NCBI GenBank assembly: GCA_963970005.1
Contig: CAXAMN010003558.1
Span: 1,584,854 to 1,648,853 of the forward strand
Direction: 5' to 3'
DNA: 64,000 nucleotides
Origin: Durusdinium trenchii
Lineage: Eukaryota > Sar > Dinophyceae > Suessiales > Symbiodiniaceae
Shown in pieces: positions 10,267 to 21,774 of this stretch. The translations under genes were made by a program, and so were the position numbers. The notes below the pieces were generated by a model. It did no database searches, was not told where the DNA came from, and worked only from the letters and a program-made list of their open reading frames with translations. The number at the start of each line of letters is the position of its first letter. Position 1 is the stretch's first letter.

Positions 10267-13200
10267 GTCTTGAAAAGGAAGATTCTATACCATATGTTGT
10301 GCAGCAGCAAGTGGATCGCATAAGCTCAGGTGAAACTTGGCAGAAACAATGGAGTCAGGAGTTCCAACCATGTATGCTTGAAAGTATGAAAGCTAGGTGG
10401 TTGAATCCACAAAAAACCGTTCACCTGACCTATCTCGAATTTCTTCATTTCAATCCCTGATCCTCCGATTGCTGCCCCGAGGCCACCAGCGTTCATCAAG
10501 CAATGAGTTCGATTCGTGCGCATGCACAAGTACCTTGGCTTCGATCGATTCAACGTTTCAGGGTACACCAACACCATTCAACACAACTTAAGATTTATTC
10601 CAACATGTAGGGGCCTTTTGTACTAGTCTTGGGTGATGCTTCAGGCCCTGCAACACTTCTAATACATCATGTTGTACCTCCAACCAGGAATCTGGTGGCT
10701 GTGCCCATCACGACTCTGTGGCACTGGGGAGCAAATCAGGGTGGAACGACGCCAGAGATTTCTGGCACTATGCTGACATTGGACTGGATCCTCTGATAGA
10801 TGAACCAGTATTTTTNNNNNNNNNNCAACATGCACGAAGCATGGGAGAACCATGGTCATTGGAGACTACAGCGTCGAATTACCACATTCCGTGTGGTTTG
10901 TACGGCGACGCCGCACGGCTTTCAACTGTGTATGCTGCCGAGAAGATAGTTGGAGTGTTCCTAAACCTCCCGCTTTTTCGACCGAAGTCTGTGCGGGCTT
11001 CACGGTGTCTTTTGTGGAGTTGCAGTGCCTTTAAGGTCTATTCCAACAGAACATTCAACAAGGTGTTTCGAGTTCTTTGCTGGTCGCTGAACTTTGCATA
11101 CCAGGGCATCTACCCGACACACACCTTACAAGGAACACCACTTGGTACACCCGAAGCTGGAAAGGCCCTAACCTCGGACAACCTTTCCTTCGCAGTAACA
11201 GAACTTCGGGGGGACTGGGAGTGGCACAAGCTGGTCTGGAGATTCAAGAATTGCAACTGGAAAGCAAGAACCCCATGTTTCCGATGTCCTTGTCTTGCCT
11301 CATCGCCAAACAACCCGGGCTTGCTATACCATACAGTGGATGAAAGTGCTGCCTCATAGAGTTGTCTCAACAACTGTTTTTTCTTCTCATTTGGAGCCTT
11401 TGCAAGGTTTGCAAAAATGATCCAATATGTACTTGTTGTATGTACTTCTCATGCAAGCACACTCTTCAAACAAGGAATGGCTGGACCAAGAGTTTTCCAA
11501 GGAGCAGTTCATTGCGCAAAGGCTGAAGGACAAGAACATTTGCAACTTGCAAGCACTAAGGGCGGGCGTCTTGCCCTGCTACACTTGCACATTCTTGAAC
11601 ATTGATAGATGCATGCGTACAAAAGCCGTGTGCGCGATTCTTGTCCACCCAAGAGCAATGAGTAAGGTCCCTTGCTGATGCTTGAAGGATTTCATCCTGG
11701 AATCATCAGGATTTGCTCCATGCATACCTTGAACTTGGGACTTTTCTTTGCATCGAACGGAGCCTCCTTGACCCCATGGCTACAATTTGAAGTGGCTTTC
11801 ATATGTTTTTTGTACCCACTCCAATGGCCCTCCTTTGTGCAGCTGAGGTGCATTTAAATCATCCAACATCCACATCGGACATTGACATGGATTGTGTGTC
11901 CAGGTTCTTTGGGGGTTACCAGTCTTATTCAATACTACTCTGGACACACAATCCATGTCAAGGCCTATAGTGCAGGGTCCTGCAAAGCAACATTGCGGTC
12001 ATGACAGCTGAGGAAAATGCTTTGCAGGGAGCTCCTATGGTGGGGACCAGGAGATTACCAATCTCAATTGGATGAGGCCTATAGAGCCTTCAAGGCCTAC
12101 TGCCTTGCTCGCAAAATCTCACATAGCCAACCGGCTTTCACGGTGAAGCTGGACCCTTGGCCTGTAAGTTTCGACACGTTGTTCAACATGGTTGCGCACA
12201 AGAATGCTCTGTCTTATCTGTCTTGGGATGGTGGTTTTGGGATCCTGGTTGGCTAGGTGGAGAAGAAAAACCGCGAAGTGTTGATGACGGCGAAGGCTTA
12301 CAATGGAAGAGTGATCCTTTCTTGGCTTGCCTTTGAATTGAAGAATGCGGCTGGTCAACTTCGCTTTGCTGACAACGAGCGCCTCACATGCGCTTCGGTG
12401 GCAATGACCCTCAGCTGACTTAGCTTCTATTGAAAAGCTACCAACACACATACCCTGCAGGACACTCTTTGCAGCCCTAGTCCTGTGCAATCTCAGGACT
12501 TCCATGGCGAGGTTCATGTGGCTGGCTGAGCGCCATGGCCGCTTTTTGATACTTGGCGCACAACATGTCAAAGTTTGGGACGGTGGTTGGGAAAAGGGAA
12601 CAGGATATATCATCTCCGCCTTAACGCATCGCTGGTGAAACCTCACTCAAAGTTGGATTCTTGGGTGGCAAGCGTGGTTCATACGCTGCAGTACTATGAT
12701 TGGATGTCCAGGTGTGGACAAGGCCACTTCTCAAAGCTAAACTATGTATGTATCTACCTTGCTTGGTGGCTTGATGGGATTTAGCCTTCTGCTAACTATT
12801 TTCCAAATTTCCTATCTAATCTAATCTATCTAAACTGATCAGCATAGAAGAGTGCTGAGGGCGTGAGGGCAGAGAAACATATAAATAAATAGAGTTCTTT
12901 TGTCCAGAGGATGGGCTGCAGTGCTGTTGATCAAATAGATCTCTGAGGCCACAAAATGTGGCAGAAGAGATGTTCCTGGAGGGCATGCAGTACCTGGAGA
13001 TGTACAAAGTTCTCCAGATCTTGTCAGTGAGGACTGTGTGTTTTGGACATACGCACCATGTGGGCCTTTGAGTTGTGCATTTGCACGTCATCCCTTTGCA
13101 TTCAACCTAGAATATGTTTACTGTGGTAGGATGGGGCTGCATGAATGGCTCGTCAAGCCGAAGCACCATGTACCTTGCCTGCGTTTCATCCCATTCAGAA
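10267..13200 (+). CDS. Gene C: dinoflagellate multigene family member, unknown function
   Basis: Split gene with one long open exon from about 10689 to 11345, interrupted only by a 10-N gap, carrying GLYGDAARL, a CWSLNFAYQGIYP segment and ELRGDWEWHKLVW. Downstream + strand exons fit the same family: EWLDQEFSKEQF (about 11480-11515), CSMHTLNLGLFFASNG (about 11715-11760), AYRAFKAYCLARKISHSQ (about 12075-12130), REVLMTAKAYNGRVILSWLA (about 12275-12335), NLRTSMARFMWLAERHGR (about 12490-12545), MFLEGMQYLEMY (about 12970-13005) and WLVKPKHHVPCLRF (about 13148-13190). I recognise this combination of motifs as recurrent in dinoflagellate genomes, without an assigned biochemical role. Conserved Asp, His and Trp residues could suggest an enzyme or transposase-like fold, but that is speculation. 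The 5' exon near 10267-10330 and the 3' end are uncertain. The reading frame across the N gap is intact as assembled. Confidence 0.55.
10816..10825. other. Assembly gap (10 N) inside a gene C exon
   Basis: Ten N bases interrupt the long gene C exon. The flanking frame is open on both sides, but true gap length is unknown, so residues around it cannot be trusted. Confidence 0.95.
11882..11961 (+). repeat. Perfect 22-bp inverted repeat (hairpin) in a gene C intron
   Basis: Left arm 11882-11903 and right arm 11940-11961 are exact reverse complements over 22 bp, separated by a 36-nt loop. It lies between the exon with CSMHTLNLG and the exon with AYRAFKAY, so it is probably intronic. The size resembles a pre-miRNA or a small foldback transposon. 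The two arms are identical in length with no bulge, whereas typical plant or animal pre-miRNAs carry mismatches. Confidence 0.85.
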
Positions 13201-13209
13201 CACCAGCCG

Positions 13210-15290
13210 TTGGTCTGATCTGAGATTGGCTGCCCACATTAAAAAAAACGTCTAACAAGGCTATACAACACTTCCAAACTATAAAACAACTATGCTTTGG
13301 AAGGGGATGTTGTCCATTGTTTGAGCCAGTCATTGCTTCGCTGCACTGCTGATGGCAACTAAGATGTTTGGCCACATTCTGCATGACATAAAGCGGTACA
13401 GTTTCTTGGCTTCAGGGACACGTTTCGTTGGCTGCTGGGAGGGAAGGGCTGGAATCAACTTGTTTCTGCACTACTTCCCTTTGTCATTGAGCCCAAAGGA
13501 CCCTTTCTTATGTTTTTGCTAGGGCCTTTACTGTAATTGGGCGTAATGAGATTAGAACATGTTCAACACGTATTGTGTGTGGCTTGCTCCCAAAGCTAGA
13601 GATCAATAACTTTTTGGTACTCAATTGCTCAATAACAATAAATTGGAGCTCTGTGGAATTCTGTGGACAGTGTTCCTCTTTTGAGATTCAAGTGTTGATC
13701 ACGAAGCTTCGGTATCCATTGTGTGGGATATCGAAATGACACGTGCAGCTTTCTTGTGAAATGCATGCTGAGGGTGCAACTGCAGATTCACTCATTGCTT
13801 CATTGATGAGGATGGCATGAAGTGGTTGAAGGGAACTTTGGTTGCGTTGCTTTTCGCTTCCTGTTGACCCTGCATGTGCATGTTACCTCTTCATTTGAAC
13901 CCTTGTGATTGGAATCAACCGGTGTAAGGAGTTGCGAATGCTTCGAACTTCAAGAACCGCTCTCGATGGGTGCTTCGCTGCACCAAACTGCGTTTGATGG
14001 GCATGAAGAGGCGATTGCCCATGCCCCTTGTTTTATATAGTTTATTCATTTTGGAGTGTATGTCTTTGTGCTCACATGTACTTTGTAGTGGAACTTTGGT
14101 GAATCTGTTGGAACCATGTTGATTTGGTTGAAAAGGTTTGGACCATGGGAGAGATGTGGAACCTCAATCTGAGGCTGATGCGGAGTTCGAGGATGCGGCG
14201 ATGATCGATCGCATGGCTCCCCCAGGGAGTGTGAAAAAAGTGCGTGGGTGGGGGTCAGAAACCAGCATGCGTGAAATGTCTGTTGTTATAACGGCCTTTG
14301 TTTTAATGTCTGTTAGACTTGTAGGGTATATATATTGATCATATGTCACAAGACAGAAATGTATAAATCTAGATCAAGACAGAACTCGTCAGAGAAAAGC
14401 AACCTCTATGCACCTATGTCGCCTATATGTCGGGCATCGTTTGTTGGGTGCACGCAGACACCATTTGTGTGTACAATAGTGTTAATAGATATAACAGGGA
14501 TGTGAAATTCTAAAGGCTCAGGCTTCTGAGGACCTCCTCCGGTCGACTAGAGGAGCTCAGGTCAAGGTCTGTAGCCAAAACCCTATGGTCGGACGATTCC
14601 ACCGGGGGGCGATCGTGCCACCAGAACGGCGTGTGGATGCCGAACGACGCAGGTGCTGAGGCGACGGAAGAGTTGTCAATATGATCGCCTTGAGACTGGA
14701 AACGTGGAATCGGTGGAGCATGAGGTTCCCTGACAGCGCGGAGTCAGGGCGCTGAGTCCCAGAATTGTTGGCTCCTGCGTTTGTTTTGGTGTTGGAAAGA
14801 CATTTACAGGAAAATGCTTGGATGCGATAGCATGCAACAGCATGAAAAAAAGGAAGAGGAGACTGGGTGCCATTTCTCCTCATATTTAATGATCTAGGCT
14901 GCAGTTTGGACCTGCACCGTTGTTGTAGAATTATGCTGTTTTTGTTCAAGCCAAATGGTTTTGGAACAGAGGCAAGCCAGTCTCACCGGCACACTTCATG
15001 AAGAAGCCAAAAAGAGCTGGAACATGCTGGGACCCGGTGATTTGCGGTGCCATGTCGTCTTTTTTCAACCTCTGGTTCGAACAACCCCAGTGTGCAAAGA
15101 CCGTTGGTCTTCCACGGCGAGTGAACTTGTGAACTGGTGACGCGTCTTCCGCAAAGAACTTCGCAAGCGTCGTGTTTCGGTGAAGGCGATCGTGACGTGT
15201 TTCTTTGGTTTTGGCGAAGCTGTGGATGGATCGATCTGAACAGAGATTGGAGGCTCAAAAGGCTCTTCTTGTTGTTCCCTGGCCAATTTG
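13210..15290. other. Gene-poor region with weak ORFs only
   Basis: No confident gene. A possible exon at about 14138-14238 (acidic, reads EADAEFEDAAMIDRM) could be a late gene C exon or chance. The rest is AT-rich with TATATA runs and no recognisable domain. Confidence 0.3.
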
Positions 15291-15308
15291 ACTGACTGCC
15301 AGTCTTTC

Positions 15309-15390
15309 CAGGAGAAAGCGAAAGAGCTGCAGGATCAGTTGAACCCGAAGCTAAAGGAGGCGGACAGCTTCCGATTTCCAAGCTTACGGT
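15309..15390 (+). CDS. Weak exon candidate, Lys/Glu-rich helix
   Basis: Open stretch following an AG acceptor, reading EKAKELQDQLNPKLKEADSF. The amphipathic, charged composition resembles exons in genes B and D. There is no start codon, no stop link and no known domain, so it may be chance. Confidence 0.25.
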
Positions 15391-15499
15391 GTTTGGGTGA
15401 TTCCATCACTGCGTCCTATCTATCCAAGGCAATCGTATTTCTTGAGGCAACATCGCTACAATATATGGCCACCATCTGCTCTGACAAGGGAAGGTGCTA

Positions 15500-17330
15500 G
15501 ATAGTCAGGTTTCTCAAGGATGAGTGACATGCGGCCCTTTTTTACTGCTGCAAAGTATAGGATAACGTTCAGCAGTTTTCTCCCAAAACGCTGGAGGCAA
15601 GCAGATCATCATTGTGGCCATTTCCAGAGTTATAGAATTATAGAAAACAGTAAGTAGAGACATGTGCATTTCAGAAAATGTATTTATATTATATCAAACA
15701 TATACAGCATGTAATCATTTAAAAAAATACATATCTATATACTGGCTTGCTGTGTTTTCTTTTTTGGTGCTTCTATCTCCATTGCGTGACCTCTACTGGA
15801 ACGCGCCATATGTATGTGCTGAGCGTCCGGTGGTAGGCGGGGGAGAATGCCCGGAAGTCGCTCATGGGCGCGGCGCAGTGGCTTGGTCAGCCGGGCGGGC
15901 GGAGGGTCTTTCAGACGGTTTTGATCTTCGTTTTCGGAGATGACAGCGATGGGTGGATCCCCCAGCGATGGGGGGACATCAGATGGATGGATGGATGCAT
16001 TTTGTGTTCCTTGTCGCGGTTGCACAGCCAATCCAAGGTGGGGTGCCAAGACCGCCATTTGGTGTCTTGGAACCAAAAACGACGAACCGCACGTGACGTG
16101 CCTCGTTCTGCGGGAGACGCTTTGAGGAACTCGGCTTTGAGGTCCTGGTTTCCATTAAGTAAACTAGTAAACCACAAGGCTCAAGTGGTCCCTGCAGGCT
16201 CAGAAATATAGGTGAGTGCAAGTCTTGTCATGACTGAGATTGAGCATTTCAGTAAGTGGTTCCGCAGAGAAGCACATTGACTTGTGTCCAATGCAAGATT
16301 GAAGACAATTGAAACCGATCGACGATCGACCTTTCCGCTAGGTGGTCATCATTTTGTTTTTCTTGAGGATGTTGTGGAAGAAGGACATGTATGAATTTTC
16401 CCCAACAATTATGTTCATACCAATCAGATAATGATAGTAAATATATATATATAGTTATAATATATAATATGTAAATGGATATTCGATTACATAATAGTAG
16501 ACGCAACATCAATCAACATAATAGTATTAAATCGTCAAGGTATTTGTACATCTCGGCTCCTTTATATATCGCCTTCCAAAAACGATGTCTCGCTTCTTCT
16601 GCATGAGGTTTCAGTCTTTTGGTTCCGGTCAGCATGTGGACAGCGACGAGGAGAGGATTCTCGCCCGGTCCGCACCTTCTGGATTTGTCGAATTAGTTCA
16701 TATAGTGGTCCAGGTCCGTGGTCCCCAAAGAGGTAGAACGTAGATCCCCACTAAGAATATATTGGAAAGCGTGCCGCTTTCTATTTGGGGACCACTATAC
16801 TATGTATCATAGATTAAGCGAGATTACAAACAAATGGAAGTCAATGGAACCCGACAAGTGGTCCAAGGAGTCTCTGCGGGTGCCCCACATTGGGGCGGAT
16901 GCCTCGACCACCGTTGGTCGATTTGTACAGAGGGATGCTCCTTTCAAGATCGATTAAGACAAATTCCAGTTTGGCGGAAAGAGTGTTGGGGGTGGAAACG
17001 TTTGTCTGTTGGGGAAACCGTTGGGTTGTTTGTTGAGAGACTGTACCAGTGGTGGGGTACAGCTTTAGCCTTTGAAGTGGAGGAAGACTTTCTTGCAGAT
17101 TCATCCCCTGTCTTGCGGTTTGGTTGTTTTAATTTGCAGGACAGGTGGGGTAGGTGTTCTTGAGCCAGCTCCCTAGTGTAGCTGAAGCACGACTTCGACA
17201 TCATTGAGGAGTAGGCAACATTCTTCACTGCAGGTCCAACCAGTAGGCCCTTTTGGGATGAGGTTTCCTATACGGACCTGGCAAACAAATTTGCTCCTTC
17301 AGCACGCACATGGCATGGGTTTTTGTTGTT
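15500..17330. other. Gene-poor region
   Basis: AT-rich stretches with TATATA runs near 16440-16470 alternate with short GC-rich patches (15830-16130). Several overlapping ORFs of 60-115 codons sit on both strands in the GC-rich patch. None shows a recognisable domain or favoured frame. Confidence 0.3.
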
Positions 17331-17334
17331 CCAT

Positions 17335-17466
17335 TAGTAGCGATGACCTTGTTGCTGGTAGCCTCTAGCTACTAGTCTGCCCTTCTTGCTAGTAGCGCGG
17401 CGATGCCCTTGTAGCTTCTATCTACTAGTAGTAATGCCCTTGTTACCACTAGCGATGCCCTTGTTT
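17335..17466 (+). repeat. TAGTAG/ATGCCCTTGTT short interspersed repeat cluster
   Basis: Imperfect units containing CTAGTAG and GATGCCCTTGTTACTAG are repeated several times. Related clusters occur at 21560-21602, 29185-29330 and 63190-63290, so this is a dispersed family. Units are rich in CTAG, giving partial self-complementarity. Confidence 0.65.
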
Positions 17467-17560
17467 TGATCTTGAACCCTCACCGCACTGATCAGAAACC
17501 ACACTCAGCCAGACCAGGAGACTGGAGCTCAGGCCTCTTTTTGTTGCCGCCTGCAGTGGG

Positions 17561-17761
17561 AATTTGGGCGCGACACAGGTGTCCCGGACAGAACAGCACC
17601 TGCACCCACCGGCCGCTTCATCGGTGCGAAAGACATCAGGGTCCATCGGTTCGGGTCCAGCGACCCCCACAAAGAAAAGGCGGCTCGACCGGTGGTCTGA
17701 AGAGTCGCTAGAGCTGGAAGGCTCCACCGAGCTGTTTTCGGAGAGGTTTCTGGGTGCCTAG
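17561..17761 (+). CDS. Possible terminal exon with nuclear-localisation-like motif
   Basis: GC-rich open stretch ending at TAG 17759-17761. It encodes a Ser/Pro-rich peptide with a basic cluster TPTKKRRLDRW followed by an acidic stretch (EESLELEGS). The basic cluster resembles a monopartite nuclear-localisation signal. There is no start Met, so it would be a terminal exon. The overlapping minus-strand ORF is judged a shadow. Function unknown. Confidence 0.3.
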   Translation, partial: NLGATQVSRTEQHLHPPAASSVRKTSGSIGSGPATPTKKRRLDRWSEESLELEGSTELFSERFLGA

Positions 17762-18068
17762 GACCTTAAGCCCGGTGTAGCTATTCCGAGGGTGACTTTC
17801 AGCAAAAGAATGACATGTTTGTGCTTTGAGGTCGTTGTTGACGTTCCAGCGGGCAACAACATGCCAGAAACCATCTCAGCCCCAAGATCCCCGAAGGTGA
17901 CGATGAATTTAAATGCCTTTGACGACGTCATCTTGCATAAGTGCGTTTCTTTCCAAATCAGGTGTTTTCAACGAGGAGCCGTAATTTGCAAACTGCAAAG
18001 CTCAAACAGGTCTACATGTAAAACAATAGAGAATTTCTGGGGTTTCAAAAAGGCGGAACTTCCCGGCA

Positions 18069-18417
18069 TTCGGGCGGATTTACCCGAACACCCTGTTTTG
18101 TAATAATATTGTAATCATTATTCATGACTCTTTTTGGCACTGATGTGTTTTACACATTCTTAATTTCTGCAACTGCCTTCGGGCAGAAATTTCTACCTCA
18201 GGCGGAAATCTGAGGTTCGGGCAGAAAAAACAGCCTGAAACCATTCAGGCAGAAATAACTGCCTAGGATATATGCCGATCAGGCCAGGGCTGGTTTTTTG
18301 GGGTGATCGGCATATATGGCATACATGGAGTGTTTGGGAAAAGAACTCTGTAAAACAACATGAGCGTCGAAAGGTCCTTCTATATATACCCTGGAAAAAG
18401 GCATGACCTTTTTCCAG
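18069..18417 (+). repeat. Run of consecutive perfect stem-loops
   Basis: Seven inverted repeats lie within about 350 bp: 18069-18074/18083-18088 (6 bp); 18173-18177/18182-18186 (5 bp closing a TTCG tetraloop, nested with an alternative 9-bp stem 18162-18170/18183-18191); 18195-18201/18210-18216 (7 bp); 18233-18239/18244-18250 (7 bp, 4-nt loop); 18247-18252/18259-18264 (6 bp); 18268-18281/18304-18317 (14 bp); and 18391-18401/18407-18417 (11 bp, 5-nt loop). All arms listed are exact complements by eye. Several share GGGCAGAAA or AGGCGGAAA words, suggesting origin by local duplication. No confident coding exon overlaps them. Confidence 0.8.
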
Positions 18418-18419
18418 CA

Positions 18420-21400
18420 TCCTGCCGTCTGATGAAGATGAACCGATCCGCAGATTCGATCTACCCCATGATGACCGACCCACAGCATTGTTTGTTTACC
18501 TCGGACCTCAAACAGATGCAGACGATCGTATGCAAACCATTGCTTGCTGGCGAGAGGCAGAGATGCCATGGTCGAGCATTCGTGCTGGGGACGGGGAGGG
18601 CATGGGAGGTCGGTCGAGCTGCCGTCTCGAGACCGAGAAAGACAGGGATCTTAGGGTGAGAGTTGAACAGGTGCTACGGTAATTATTTGTGTGTTTTTGG
18701 TGTGTGTGTGTGTGTGTTTGTGCATTTCAAAAGAGAATGTGTAGAAACCAGTGTATGTTTCTTCTAGGATCTTCTAGGCAATGCTACTGAAATGTTCTGG
18801 GATGCGTTGAAAAAGGATTTGTGCTGTTGTTTCAAGATCTTTCAAAGAATCTGTAGAGGGCAGGGACCATTTCTGCACATGGATGAGACCAAGAGTAGAC
18901 CTGAGGTATCTCCATGGTATCCATTTGCCTGAGAGGACACTTGCGTGTGCAAGTCCTTGGTGATCATGCAGAAGGAGGAGTTCATGGACAGTGAAATTGC
19001 CACCCTGCCGAAGTTTAGTTTTGCTTTCCTCTCTCTCTCTCTCTCAGTCTACGGGAGTTGATCTACGGGGCGGTTTAAGAGGTTCTATACCAAACGACCT
19101 TTTAAATGCTGTCCAAACCGTCCGCGAAAGATCTGCGACGAGGTCCGCCAAAGGGATGTTTTTCACGATTGATCGATGGTCTTCATGGAAATGAAAGATC
19201 TGCGCCTTTGGCAGGGCTGGTTTTCACGGAAGTCTCCTCACATGTCCCCCGATCTCCTCGACAAACAAGGGCTGACGGATGGATCGCAGCCCTTGAGGCA
19301 ACGATCCGCAGGGGTGTTGAGCCCCCCCACCTTCCCTCAACTGAACTACCCTGTGCTGGCACAAGGGTTGGATTGACTTGTGCCTGGCTCTATTCTATCC
19401 TCGACATTCCTCAAGGCTTGTGGCGCAGATGCTGCAAGTGACCCTAGAGCAGCTGTAGCAACTCTCAACGTTGTGTGTTGGTGATGCTGCAAGATGCCAG
19501 TCAATATTGCGAATATATAAGTTCCAACACGTGTTAACTAGACATGGCTTCAGGACTATGCTTCGCGACGAGGCCGCAAAGGATCCAGGGAATATTTCTG
19601 TCCACAAAGCAACCCCATTTCATAATGAAAAACAATCGCCACCCGGATTTGTATTTATATCATATATATAATATAGTATATTATATGCATAACATTTTTG
19701 TGTGTTTCTTTGTCAACATGTTTTTAAATGTATTTTTTTTGCATCAGCGTAGGCAACGTGAACGCCTTGGGTTAGGGAACAACCCTCCTACGCTGTTGGA
19801 CTCGAGACATGGCCATGGCCACCTTGAAATGACAAGAAATGCCGAATTGTTTCGTCACTCACAGAAAGACGTGTTTTTTCGAGCCGACTCGCGTGACGCC
19901 TCCTTCCTTAAGCATGTCGTTCGCAGCAATGGCCATCCGAACTCACTTCGGAACAGTCGATTGGTCTCTCAGACAAAGACTCCATCGAGACATATCGAGA
20001 CTCCAAGGAGACTCCCCCGACCTTGGATTCTGACAAGACAGGAAACTCATGTGTTTATCCTGTTCGTGAGCAGAGTGAGCTTGTCAGGTGCGCCGTGTGC
20101 AAGAGGGCGAGGAGCTTGAGATTTTGGGCACGGAGCCCACAGGTCGTTGGGAAAACTGCCGTTGGTTTTTGAAATCTGAGTGTTTGGGAGACTCTTCCGT
20201 CCATTTTTGGAATAATATGGGGCCGGGCAAGATGTTGAAACTGCGTCAACCTGGAATGTTTTAACCTGACCCGGTGAGGCTTTTGCATGTTGAATGTGCA
20301 AAAACTGTTGACTTCAACACGGAACACGTACTGGACGCATGGGTGTTGCGTTGGGGCTTTGCGGCTATGCCAGGACAACGTTTCATGGCGAAAGACAGCC
20401 AGGCAAGGCCAGCAAGGCTTTCGTTGTTTCTCGCTCAAATGGCCATTGTTGGAGAGCAACCTTTAGCTGCAGCTCGTTCGACTGTCATTCGGGCCATTCC
20501 TCAGAGTTCTCTTTGACTCGTCAGGGGAACAAAGGATGGATCAGCGCTTTCAGCAAAGAAGGGACTCCGTTGCTGGACGTCACCAAGCGTCTGAAGCCTC
20601 AGAGAAAGGCGTCCTGGTCGTCAAATCACTGAGAATCTAATGACCAACCAGTCAAGGCTGTCCTTCTTGCTGCTTGGGAGAGAGGTGTGGCCACACATGA
20701 AGGTCTCACAGCGCCTGCTGACTTGTGATCGATCTGGTCGACCCAGAAGATCTCTGGTTGGCCGTCTGAGTGAGCAGTAGACAAGCTTATCCGACCAATG
20801 ATTGGTCGGATGTGAAGTACGGCATTCACATGCTCAGGTGGCCAGTTGAAGGCATCCCCACACTGTCCTTTGATAGGTTTGTTGCTCTCTAACACTTTCC
20901 ATTTCCATTTTAGCAAGCTACTGTATATCAAGCTATCAGCAGTATGTCGCATGAAGAGAGGTGCGACCTGCTCAAGAGTCTCACCACATGATTTCAACAA
21001 TTCTAAGTCGACTTTGCAGCCATTGGCAGCCACACACCAAGTCTGGTCCCATGCAAGTTCTCAGACTTTCAAGAGCCCAAGGGAGGATGAGGCCAAGTTG
21101 GGTACGGAACATTCCTAAGTCGTTGGGTGACTCAACCGCTTCTATTCGCAAAGAACTTTCCCAAGCACTCCTCAGAGTGAACCTCTACTTGCCACCAAAG
21201 ATCTATGATGATCAAAATGCATGACACCAAACGATGCCCTGACAGGTTGGATCCTTGTGTTCAATATGCTTGGACTCCAGGATTGACCCAGCTGATCAAA
21301 TATGTTGAGTGACCGAGGCCCCGCTGGCGTTCCCAGTGCCTACTCCTCAGCGCTTAGGAGACGTTTGATGCATCTGGCTCCTGAAAGAATGGTAAGATAG

Positions 21401-21535
21401 ACCAATTGCATCCAAACAAAACGGGTCCATCAGTACATAGGTAAAGATGGATTCGACATGATGTGTTTTCTGTCGTTTGATCAGGAAAGGTCGCAGCAGA
21501 CTTCTTTAGGGGGACAGTAAGACAAGATGTAAAGA
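18420..21535. other. Gene-poor region with weak exon candidates
   Basis: It contains a (GT)n tract near 18690-18720 and AT-rich TATATA near 19660-19690. Two weak coding candidates exist: + strand 19745-20035 (mixed frames) and the minus-strand ORF listed separately. No domains were recognised. Confidence 0.3.
20626..21033 (-). CDS. Possible minus-strand ORF, unknown
   Basis: An open frame of about 135 codons on the minus strand whose N-terminal part (VDLELLKSCGETLEQVAPLF) looks protein-like. It starts at GTG rather than ATG, and all better-supported genes lie on +. It may be a decayed exon, a chance ORF or the shadow of + strand sequence. No family recognised. Confidence 0.22.
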   Translation of the reverse strand: MAANGCKVDLELLKSCGETLEQVAPLFMRHTADSLIYSSLLKWKWKVLESNKPIKGQCGDAFNWPPEHVNAVLHIRPIIGRISLSTAHSDGQPEIFWVDQIDHKSAGAVRPSCVATPLSQAARRTALTGWSLDSQ

Positions 21536-21559
21536 CATTGAAGTCTTTGTTTGCCGTCT

Positions 21560-21602
21560 TACTAGCTTACTTTGTTACTAGTAGCGATGCACTTGTTACT
21601 AA
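21560..21602 (+). repeat. TAGTAG/GATGCACTTGTTACTA repeat fragment
   Basis: Short copy of the TAGTAG family seen at 17335, 29185 and 63190. It directly abuts an exon-like open stretch, so repeat sequence may be read in frame with it. Confidence 0.5.
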
Positions 21603-21774
21603 GTCCAAGTGGCCTCCTGAAGCAGCCGAAAGCTACACGACTGACCTGAGGCTGCCGGATCCTCCTCTGCGTCCTCCTCCGCAGGAGGGACCCCGATGGA
21701 CAGACCCTGAGGTTGAGGAGTGGTTCCGCAAGTCGCGGAACGCACCCTGCGAAGGCTGTTCAGCAAGAATTTGA
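21603..21774 (+). CDS. Possible exon, Pro/Trp-rich, unknown
   Basis: Open stretch with protein-like composition (KWPPEAAESYTTDLRLPDPP, then WTDPEVEEWFRKSRNAPCEG) ending at a TGA. The frame extends upstream into the TAGTAG repeat, whose translation resembles a hydrophobic leader; this is probably an artefact. No ATG start was seen, so it would be an internal or terminal exon. Function unknown. Confidence 0.35.
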
